Below, piece after piece: positions 54,582 through 64,000 of a DNA stretch of 64,000 bases (position 1 is the first letter of the stretch; each line of letters opens with the position of its first letter). The stretch is from contig CM041199.1 of assembly GCA_023078555.1 (NCBI GenBank), positions 7,817,315 through 7,881,314 on the forward strand, given 5' to 3'. The position numbers were made by a program, and so were the translations under genes. This DNA comes from Ulva prolifera. Taxonomy: Eukaryota > Chlorophyta > Ulvophyceae > Ulvales > Ulvaceae. The notes under the pieces were generated by a model, which had not been told where the DNA came from, did no database searches, and saw only the letters and a list, made by a program, of their open reading frames with translations.

Positions 54582-56175
54582 CCAACCACGAGTCTGGTGG
54601 GGCTCAGGCCCGCTTGCATGGAAGCTATGGTTAAGGACAGTCTCTCAAAGATGTAGCTGTGTAGACACATGGTCAGCTGCCAGGCTGCTTGCACGTGCTA
54701 CTCTGGTGACCAGACATGCCCTTAAAAATTCCTTCGCCTGGGCCTGGTCAATGGTGCCGCAGCTTCAGGGCCTAGCCAAAAATTCGGCGTAGCTCTGTTT
54801 CCGGCGTATTTGCTCTGGGTCGCCTCTCTGCTCACTGTCTTGCTGCTGTTCAGTCAATGTTTCGGCAACCTGTTTCGGCAACCTGCAGCATGGCTCGAAT
54901 GCAGTGTGTGCGCAGAGGCTTGTACACTGCTGTCAGGCCAAGAGCAGCACACCCGTGGGGTTGTGGGATGTGGATGCAAAGTGGTTCCAGTGACAAGGAA
55001 TTGTTCTATGCTAAGCTCAAACCCAGTCATGTAATTCTTTCTGTCACCTTGATCTTGACATCCCATGAGAACAAGAAGGAAGCATCCGAGTGCTCTGTGT
55101 CTCGTCTTGTATCTTTGGCCTCCTGTACATCTAAGAATCACAGATATGCAGTCATCCTGTGACTATGTGCACTGGAAATGTTCCGATCGAGTGCGGCTTC
55201 ACGGAATCGAGACTGCCCTGTGACCCGCTTGTGCAGTCTGGCAAATTGTGGCTGCAGTGTGTGAGAGCATGTGTACGTGCTGCCACTGATGCCGGTTCCA
55301 GTCCACCCCTTGACATAACGCACCACAGCCGAGACGCCACAATTGGAGGGCATTCCCTTTGGAGTTGTCTCTACGCCGGCTTCAGTAATCCGCAGATACA
55401 ATCAGGATTACCAGCAGCTCGTGAGACACTTGGTGGACATGTATGGTCGCCAGTGTTGAAGACACTTGCATCAGAGATGAACGCCACCACGATTCTACTT
55501 CACCCATGAAACCTCCAGGCGTTCAAGACAGCACACAGCCAGTTATCTCATCGATTGTGCATGTTGAACGTTCAATGCAAGTGTGACGTCGAAGAGTCTT
55601 GAAACTAAAGGAACCTACTGCCGATAGCTGTCATTGCAGTGCATTTGCCTCATCACAGAACGTTGCCTTATTCTGGAAAGCAGCTTTTGTATAACATACA
55701 AGGTACATATACATGAACTGTAAAACGATTTGGATGCATGTCGTTTTCTTATAATGACGATTTATGCACATACCTATTTTAAAGAACATGGCAAAGCTAG
55801 GTTGGCAACATTGAAGGTTGCACGAGCCAGTGCTCTCACGGTTCATTCGCTGCGAATATCTCTAGCTGTGCACTGTGTCATGCAGCAGCGCCGCAGTATC
55901 CCAAGCTGCATCGATGTAACGAAAACAGAAGCTATGGTTTGATGTTTGACATTTGTTCGTGTGAGATTGCTGCCACCCAGGTGTATGTGCAGCGAATCAC
56001 ATACCACAAATCGGCCTGTGCTCTGTTATGTTATCCGTCCTTGACTTAGTGATTATGACCTATTGAGGTATCAAGGGCTTCAGAAGTTGAAGGGACATGT
56101 ATATTATTGTGTTTGAACAACAGGTTTTATTCTGGAGCCTATAAATACACATATACTGTCTAAGAGCTTCGGACT
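54582..56175. other. Interval downstream of Rpn1 with no supported gene
   Basis: Open frames of up to 116 codons occur, for example 55159-55509 (+), but none shows a recognised family or matching splice partners. Confidence 0.45.
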
Positions 56176-57381
56176 TTACTTGTAAATCTCTTTTCCCTTT
56201 TCCACAGCCCTCTGAACTGTGTCCTCTGAGCCTAACTGCTCCAGTTTACATATCATCCGTCCCACAACTCCAGACGACCAAATGAACGTCCAGCCATCAA
56301 AGGGACCAAGAGGCACCATGTGAATCTTCAGACAACGATACTTTCGTAAGCAACGCATATACCGATTCAACACTAGAATTGATTCACGCCCCTGGACAGA
56401 AGCTCCATCAGACTATGCAACACCCCAACAAGTACAGTGAAACCTGAGCAGTCCATTGACCTCTGCACTGTGGGCGCCCAGGCTCTAGAGTCATGTTGTG
56501 AATCTACCAGAACTGATCATGGCGGCTGACCATGACTGTGATCCCAACAGCTTGCAGCCTCATGACGGTCTGAAGCCAATTCATCATTATTGCCAGAACC
56601 ACCATGTTGCAATCATTGCACGTTAGTGACCACGTCTCATTGACAAGCTGTGCTGTTCCCGAAAGCCTCAGCCTAAAAGGTGGCTGCCGATCCCTAGCCA
56701 TGACTTAATCCGCTTGCCAGCCAATGAATCCACACAGATACAAGATATGCTATCGTGGCGAAGTACAATGAGTAAGGACATTGCAACATATCAGCCTACA
56801 CACCACTGGCGCAAAGATGACAAATGGCATAATCACAGGAGTTCTGTATATTGGCAGGGTCCATGCATGTCGCCCACTAACACGACCTGGCTGGTTCAAG
56901 CACAATCGTGATGCACTGCAGTTGAACACAGTACCTCCGTGCAACCAGTACACAATACCCTTGATATCTATGGGATATTATGGTCAAAATACACTAGGCA
57001 ACGAGTAGAAGTACTGAGTCGAAAATTTTAGGCGACCTGTGGAGGTAGCCGTATGTACATAATGTCCTCTGATACAAAGCGATCTGTGCATGGCTGCCAC
57101 ACAACTGCACAGCGCTTGGTATCAAGCCCGACACGAATGTACTGTTCACCCGATGACTGCCTGATGCATGAATGTACACTACCCTTGCGATCCAGAATAA
57201 CATGCCATCTCGTCACAAGCTGCCACGAGTCGTACGAACAAGTTCTAAAAAGCCAGAGCTCTGAAACAATCTTGTTCCGTGACAGCTGATGGTATATAAA
57301 GGACGCTATCGAAGATGAGTTCAGGGGCACACGCTCCCAGGCATGGCTTGCAGCCTGCACTCTACCTACGACAGTGCTCAA
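56176..57381 (-). CDS. Possible exons of an unidentified minus-strand gene
   Basis: Three minus-strand open stretches look more protein-like than their surroundings. 57037-57363 follows a good acceptor (GTGCAG) and reads ...SELWLFRTCSYDSWQLVTRW... to a CAG|GTCGCC donor. 56504-56684 reads ...NMVVLAIMMNWLQTVMRLQA..., resembling the first strand-helix of nucleotide-diphospho-sugar transferases. 56176-56371 ends with a stop after VQRAVEKGKEIYK. They are less GC-rich than the secure genes. I could not join them with consistent phases or assign a family, so the glycosyltransferase hint is weak and the exons may be spurious. The start and any upstream exons are unknown. Confidence 0.28.
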
Positions 57382-58520
57382 AGCTCTTTTACACCGTCCC
57401 GTGACATGGGGTTCTCTGCGTCACCACTAACCTCCGGCCGTGGATATTCCACAGATAAAATTGATTCGCGCGTTCCCAGCACACAGCGCACTCTCTTCAT
57501 GAAGCATGGACAATTGGTCGAATCAACCACCACCCAGACCCATACAGCCAACATCGCCCGAGACAACTACTACCACCCAATTCCGCCATCACTATTTGAA
57601 CGATTGGGACCATACGGCACACATGGACCTAGGCCATGCAAGCTCCACAAGCACGCCAGCTCCATGTTTCTCGACATGTATAAGACTCTACCTAGCCGCT
57701 GGTGGCTCCACGCAGGTAGATAGAAAGACAGGACGTGCGCTGGCAGGCAGTCGAGCGCAGATCCATTGACTGGGCTGCCGAGACAAACTTGAGGCCGTGT
57801 GACGAGCACATCACATCACACAAAAGCCTGAGAGTTACACCACCTGCACAGCACACCCCACTGCTTCAGTGCTTCAGACACAGATATTTTGGCTGCTGGA
57901 AACCAGTTCGCCGAAACCTTGCACCACAGGCCATAACATAAAAAACAATCACAGACTGCCAGCGCAACGGCTTCCCTGCTGACAGCCGTTTCTGTCCCCG
58001 CATTGCTTCGGGATGAGAAGGGGCGGATTGAAGCCGACAGCGCAAGGGACTGTGCGGGCTATGGGGGCAAGGGGCAATGCAGGCACACCACAGCGCAGCA
58101 CAGGCGCACGCACATTGCTGGGGCAGCGGTCGCTGAGTTCAATCAGCAGACTTCATCCAACATATAGGTACATGTGCTATGAGCAGCAGGTGGTCATTTA
58201 CATGCCCATGCGCAAGATCACCCGTGGTTCTGCTCCATGTGAGGCTGACAACAACTTCCGGCTCGCACTGTGTGCGCTTTTCGCGCTAAATCAACAAATT
58301 CACACCTTGCAATCAGCATACTGACAGTTTTTGCGTCCCAGTGCTAGCATACAGTCCGACTCGACATGTTTTGCTAGTCTGGCAGTGAGTTTCGATTTCC
58401 TGAAGCCCAGAGTACGGAGGTAGAGCGACATAGGGGAGTCACAGGGGCAGGCAGGGGGCCACGGGCGGTGCACCTGGGGAGCACCGGAAAAGCAGCGCGG
58501 GGTACGCGGCGGCAGCGGCC
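57382..58520. other. Interval with no supported gene
   Basis: Overlapping open frames occur on both strands (for instance 57343-57723 plus and 57570-57809 minus), and neither shows family similarity. The right edge is the 3' flank of the membrane-protein gene. Confidence 0.4.
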
Positions 58521-60247
58521 CTAGATCTTGGGCTGCGTGTCCGCACTGACAACCTCCGGCCCGGCTGCGGCGGGGGTGCGCACCGCGGCAGAGTCCTTCG
58601 CCTCCGGCTCGGGGGCCTTCGGCTTGCGGTTCCACCAGCCGCCGCCACTCTCCTTCTTCTTCGGCTCCGCGGGAGTGACCACGGGCTCCGCCGGGGGCGC
58701 CACCGCCGGCGCATCAGCGGCCTTCACGACCGCAGCCGGGGCCGGCTTCGCCTCCTTCACCGGCGGCTCCACCTAAAATAGCACCCCCCGTGCTGAGCAT
58801 ACCACAACGGTGTACATACCAATGCATGCATCGCCGTGGTGGCGTGGTGACCAAAGACTGACGCAATTGCTGCTGGGACGGCGCGCACGCAGGCGATGTG
58901 AAGAGATAGTTGCGGCTGTGCATGCTGACAGGTGTGGGTGGCTCAGTTGCAGCAAGCACGGGCCGGGCCCACCTTGACAGCGGCATCGGGCTTGACCTCC
59001 GACCCCGCGGCCTGTGGCACCTTGCCGCCGATCGGGGCAGCTGCGACGGTGCCGGTCTTCTTCTGTTCCTCGAGCCGCGCCCGCAGCAGCGCCTGCTCCT
59101 CGATCGCCCGCTGCTCCTCCTCCTCGCGCTTCTTCAGCTTCGGGTCGATGATGAGGCGCTTTGCCGCCGAACGGAAGATGAAGAGGAAGAAGAAGAGGAT
59201 GAGGAAGATGAAGGACAGGACGTAGCCGAGCACATATGCAACCTGCGCCAGGGTGGTCTTGCCACCATCCCAGTCCTCCACTTCCTCTGGATCGAGCGCT
59301 GCACAAACGTCGAGCGCTGAAAAACCGCCTGTGCTGAAATTAAATATACAAGTAGACTGCTCAATCAAGCATATATTTCAATAGGATGTAGGATCGCACA
59401 TCCGGTCTTCTCCCACCTCTTCATGCGATCCTTGTACGCATGGATGGCCACTGAGGCCATCAGCACCAGCATCGACATCCACAGCGTACTGACATGGAGG
59501 GCGCCGTACGAGTAAGACATGCCATCTTCGGTCACCGTCTTCTTGACCAGCACGAACGTGCCAAAGAAATAGAATCCGATGACCATTGCTGGTGCGATGA
59601 TTGTAGCCGCAAGGAATGCCCACAGCTCGTGATCGTCCAGCCCGTCAGCGTCGCTATTGTACACTGACAACACATTCTCGAAGGAAAGAATGGCAACGAC
59701 GCAGTAGGCTGCGGACAATATCTGCACACTGATGACAGTCGAAAGCACAAAGATGATGAGATGTACGATACTTGAGTGGCACGTGGACGGAAAATAATTC
59801 TAGAAACGTGTGCTTTCCGCATCGACTCGGGCGGTACCCCGTCAGAACAGCACGCCAGCATGGCGTTGACTCAGCATGACTGTCATCATCAGCGACACGA
59901 ATGTATGTGCACTAAGAGTTGCAGCGGAGACGTCCGGAACAAAAAGTGTATCAGGCTACAACCTTAGAATGACCGTTTCGGACGAGGTACAACGGTGCAC
60001 CGCGGTGACATACCGTGCAGCAATAACCCAAGAGTCAGCTATTGCGGCCGTACGCATATAGTCGACGCAGGAACAGCCGCATGGCGACACTGGTGTAAGG
60101 GATCTCGGTCCAGCGCAATGTCTCGGTAAAGCATGTCTGCTGACAGCAAAGCGCAAGTTGGCAACGACATTTGGTACCAAAAACTGCGACTGCGCCGAGT
60201 TGCGCTGAAGTGTCACTAGGCCCAGATGTTGATGTCAAGTACCACAT
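58521..60247 (-). CDS. Unidentified four-span membrane protein with acidic calcium-loop-like motif
   Basis: I do not recognise the family. Exons on the minus strand: 60054-60247, 59913-59955, 59417-59721, 58973-59333, 58521-58772 (TAG); all phases agree, giving about 384 residues. Hydrophobic spans are in QLLILSAAYCVVAIL, FLAATIIAPAMVIGFYFFG, STLWMSMLVLMASVAIHAY and VAYVLGYVLSFIFLILFFFL. Between spans 1 and 2 lies NSDADGLDDHEL, which has the DxDGLxDxxE pattern of calcium-binding loops. Span 4 is followed by a charged coiled coil (KKREEEEQRAIEEQALLRAR) and a long Ala/Pro/Lys/Glu-rich tail containing GGGWWNRKPK. A short cytosolic C-terminal tail acting as a tether is an inference. The first two exons, especially the ATG at 60247 with its Cys-rich start, are the least secure; the last three are well supported by codon bias. 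Confidence 0.65.
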
Positions 60248-62087
60248 TATTTACTTTCTTTTCGTCTGGTCACGATTCCGAGACGCACGATACGCCAGAC
60301 GATGGAGGCCCATGCAGCAACTGAACGGGGTGCTCGCCCGTGTACGGCAGGTTCATCGCATCCACTGCAATGCAGCAGCAACGATACAAGCTGCGAGAAA
60401 TGTTCGCTGGTGTAGCCTGGAACATACATCGAGTGAGGGGAGTAACGCACCATGGTCGACAGCCAAACGATCCATACCCACAGCTTGGCTATCTTGTGAT
60501 TATGCTCCTTTTCTTCAATCAGACGAGATGCTGACGGTTGCACCATGACTCCTCTCTTCTGGGCTGTAGTATATGAACCTGTGCTTTCTTCAGGGAAAAA
60601 TACCGGGTCCCTTTGCGACACGGCACTCCAAGCCAGGAATCGGTCGTGGTTCTGACCGCGTACAGCAGTTGATATGTAGAGTTGGCGGACGGTATTCAGC
60701 GGATTTTCAGGGCGTGACCGGTGGATCACATGTGGAGGCCAGGCTCAACGCCACTATTGCTCCCGCGAAACTCGGCATGTCTTAGTCACCTGTGGACACG
60801 TACTAACGGAGGCGCATATTACGGGCAAAATTTTACGAAATGGTCGACCGAAGATGGTAGACATGCTCGTTGCGGTCGCACCCAGTCTATCGATGTACGG
60901 GAGACATGAGTTCTCAGCTTGGATCGTGAGCATGCCCGTTCTGGGTTCGAGTGAGGGGAGACCTGTCGGACTTCTACAGCGCACGCACATCTGTCTCTCT
61001 ATCAAAGCGTCTCAAGCTGGCGTCTCAGGCCATGGTGCAATGCGCTGAGAGCCTCAGCGCATTGTGCAGGCCCCATGCCATCAACTCGGTGTTGTGCCGT
61101 GTGACTGGGCTGGGAAGTCATCGCGTGCCTAGCTGCCGCTGCGTTGCCATGTTACAGCTTTGGAACGTGCCGGCTCTTCCGCAAGGTTGTGTAGCCTCTG
61201 TAGCGTAATCAAGCTGCACTAACTCCCCACAGAGCTCCAGTGATGATCGCGTCAAGGCCAGGTTGGAGTCGCTCTGATCGAACAGCGGGCACACATGCTG
61301 CTCAGATGCACTCGCATGCGACATTCGATGTCTACGTCAACGGATGTCAATAGGCTCCTGGTGATGCCTTGTGTGACCCCAAACCTGCTAGCGCTATAGC
61401 CAGCCGGTCCAGGTGACTTGTACCTGGTCGACGTACGCATGCGATGCGACGTGTTGGCAAAATTTGGGCATGCTTCAGACGCAAATGCTTAACAGGCAGA
61501 ACATGTAGTAAGTGCTGCAGCATAACGAGTGTACTGATCATCGCGGATGCCGGACTGAGCCGTGTGTGCGTGCGCTCCAGCCGTGCGCCCGCCTGTGTGT
61601 GTGCGAGTAACTGTTGATTCGGAAGACACCCTTTATGCTGTGATGGACTGTTCTCTTATCTGTAACATCATTGCGGATGGGTATACGGAAACGCCACGCC
61701 ACAGCCCTTTCGAATTCGCCAGGTGAGCAACAGTGAGCTGTCTCATCTCCGGAATAGCGATGATGCTTTGCCATGCGATAGATCCCATTAGGTCCTCAAA
61801 GTGTTTATTTCCAACATGGTGGCCTGCTCGGGAGGCCTGCCGTAGCCCCTTGCGCACCAGGCGCCATGTTTTCTCGGATATATGATATTGTCTGTGCATG
61901 CGGCCGACGCGTACCTGGATGCCATACACGAGTGCACCGCGCGGGAGTGAACGAAGCAGGGCGCATAATCACAATATACTTCCAGCCTACACACAAGTAG
62001 AACAACATTGCACCTACGTGAGTCTGTGTAGATAGCTGTCTTTCACACGGTCTAGGCGTCTGCAAAGGATCGGAAAGCTTGCATAAA
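60248..62087. other. Divergent intergenic region
   Basis: The 1.84 kb between the minus-strand membrane-protein gene and the plus-strand hydrolase gene should hold both promoters. I see no coding exon, tRNA or clear repeat. A minus-strand open frame of 160 codons (60247-60729) has a hydrophobic stretch but no splice link to the gene below. Confidence 0.45.
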
Positions 62088-63790
62088 ATGAACTTCCTCA
62101 TACGCCCATTCTCCTGGTTGCTAGGACTGTTAGACATCGTGTACTACGTGCTCTTCCTGAAGCCAGGAAACAAGGGTAAGAAATTCTATGAGGAAGGCTA
62201 CGGGGACGTGAATGCTACCATGGCGCTCAGGGAGAGCATCCGTGGTACGTTCGCGCCTGCAGGCCGCGTCACCAGCAGCACAGCACCGCTGAGCTGCTGC
62301 CAGCCTGTACGCGACAACGCGTGATTCTGGCCGCAGAGCTGCATTAGTATGCTCGCCCTCGATGCACCGCAGCGTGAGGCCAGACACGCTACGTGAGGCC
62401 GGCCTGGCGTGATAGCAGACACGCTGCCACCGCGCCGTGGCATCGCCTCTTGGTGCACGCTAGCAAGTATAGACGCCCAATTCTATTGTTGTTAAACGAA
62501 TGCATGAAGAGAAGGTCACGTGCAGCGTGTTTCCCGGCACATGCCTGGTGTTTCCTCGAACGAAGGACAACGCTGCCAGTGCTGCGCCCCATGGATACAC
62601 CATCCCGTGGCACATCCACACTGCGATGTATGCGTAAATTGAAGGTGTACGTACAGCATGTTTACAGGCCCTGCCTTTACCCGAGCTGCTGATTCGCATG
62701 CTGGCCGTTTGGCATCGCTGCCCTTCGCCTCGTGGTGCCTTGCCGCCCAGATTTCCGCACGAGGTGGATTCATTATCTCATGCTGCCAATTTTTCATTCT
62801 ATGTGCTGCGTGGCTGCCTGCGGCAGTCCCGTGGAAGGCCTCGCCGCGTCGAGGGAAGACATCCTACAATTCGAATGCACGCCACGCCCTGCCCACGTGC
62901 TCGCCAGCGCCAGCGACGAATCGCTGCGTGCAGAGATGGTCCCTGAGCTGCTAGATGCGTCCAAGGCAATCCCAGATGCCGCGCTGGTGGTCGTGAAGGA
63001 GCTGATCAAGCAGCGCGAGACGCTCCTGGCTGCGAACGAGACACCCCGCATCGAGGCTGTCCAGGGCTCCTTCGTCAGCCCCGTGTCCAAGTTCCTACCC
63101 AGTGAAAGCAAGCACTGCAAGTTCACGATGCTCAAGCCGCCCAAGGGTACGCCACCTGCGCCCTCTCGCATGCCACCTCTCACCGGCTGCTCCAGTGCCC
63201 CTGCTCTGGCTTGCCGACCCAGCGCGGCGGTGTATTTACTCCACTTTATTCTGTACATGGGGTGTGCACAGACGCGATTGCCGGCTAGGCACTCCGCCTC
63301 CGCCTGAGCCTAGCCCCTCCCAAAAGTCAGTACAGATCAGCGTGCACCCACACACGGTTTGTGTGGGGGTGCATGTGATGAATGACCTCACACACTCCTC
63401 AATCTGATCACCGGGAAGCAGCACAGCCTGGGGGTGTCCCCTCAAGCAGCGATATCCCCGATCTGCAGCTGATGCCTGTGCCCAACCAATGCATGGACCT
63501 CCTGTTCGCGCATGCCGTGCCTACATGCATGCCACTTTTCAACGGCTCCTGATCCCCCGCACCTCGGCGGTGCCGTACATGCCACAGTTGCTCATGCACA
63601 AACACCACTGGTCTGCAGCCTCCTTTCACTAGTAGCCGGGTCAAGCCGAGACCCAGCTGCAGCAGCCGGTGACGCGGCGGTGGTGTGTGCAGGGGTGGCG
63701 ATGACCGGCGTGTGCGTCATGCTGCCCGCGACCGGCGACATCGGCACCGGGTTGCGCCGCCGCCTCTACGCCGATTCCCTCGCCCTCCAG
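62088..63790 (+). CDS. ABHD18-like alpha/beta hydrolase, 3' end beyond the window
   Basis: Exons 62088-62244, 62751-63146 and 63693-63790 join in phase 1 each time; the gene continues past the window through donor GTGCGC at 63791. The start MNFLIRPFSWLLGLLDIVYY is hydrophobic and may anchor the protein in a membrane. The middle gives VQGSFVSPVSKFLPSESKHCKFTMLKPPKG-type sequence, aligning with the LDGHFVSPMAHYVP region of human ABHD18. The last exon VCVMLPATGDIGTGLRRRLYADSLAL corresponds to the family's VHLAGTGDHxYxRR block, which begins the hydrolase fold. The nucleophile elbow and the catalytic Asp/His would be in exons outside the window, so activity cannot be judged. The substrate is unknown here. 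Confidence 0.75.
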
Positions 63791-64000
63791 GTGCGCCCCT
63801 GCGCCACAGAACCCTGCTCCTCCGTGCACGCCTTCTGTCCTCACACGTCGACCGAAGCTGCTCACATCCCAAACCCATATCTCCTGATATCACCACCGTT
63901 GGCGAGGTGGGCAACGCATCGTTCTCTGGTCAGTATGATCCAAGCCGAGACCAGGTAGACATGATCAGCTGCACATGTGGATTCCATGGGGTGGCCGTCC
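63791..64000 (+). other. Intron of the ABHD18-like gene running off the window
   Basis: It starts with donor GTGCGCCCCTGCG directly after the LALQ codons. No downstream acceptor or exon matching the next family block was found before the end. Confidence 0.6.

Noticed and set aside
57343-57723. 126-codon plus frame
   Set aside because: Competing minus-strand frames are equally open; no recognisable domain or start context.

Overview
This is eukaryotic nuclear DNA: intron-rich genes with GC-rich exons separated by long, less GC-rich, repeat-laden gaps. The gene content (a split organellar-type lysyl-tRNA synthetase very close to plant plastid/mitochondrial enzymes, GC-rich coding, frequent GTGCGC/GTGCGT splice donors, TGTAA pentamers downstream of some stop codons) suggests a unicellular alga, possibly of the green lineage. 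That placement is inference; no organelle or rRNA marker is present to prove it. I found no rRNA, no convincing tRNA, no CRISPR array and no retroelement or virus-like coding region.

Layout. 160-4898 (+) holds the 3' part of a receptor-like protein kinase with a beta-helix-like ectodomain and one membrane span. 4899-12445 is gene-free and rich in dispersed and simple repeats. 12446-20422 (+) encodes a VWA/Vwaint-type protein split by a 5.2-kb intron. 20423-29183 is mostly transposon and repeat DNA, including a nested pair of inverted-repeat elements (22444-25277). 29184-29768 (-) is a small TAZ zinc-finger protein. From 31.8 kb the window becomes gene-dense: organellar lysyl-tRNA synthetase (31857-37055, +), spliceosomal SmF (37996-38650, +), condensin subunit CAP-G (39267-45493, +), and then two 26S proteasome base subunits arranged head to head, Rpt2 (47092-49449, -) and Rpn1 (49872-54581, +), sharing a 422-bp promoter. 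After a poorly understood stretch (54.6-58.5 kb, with some possible minus-strand exons) come an unidentified four-span membrane protein (58521-60247, -) and the 5' part of an ABHD18-like alpha/beta hydrolase (62088 to the window end, +).

The genes are mostly unrelated housekeeping functions (protein turnover, splicing, mitosis, organellar translation). The clear functional link is the Rpt2/Rpn1 divergent pair, whose products sit side by side in the proteasome base. Exon boundaries were derived by hand from reading frame, family alignment from memory and GT(GC)/AG phase consistency; no transcript or database was consulted.
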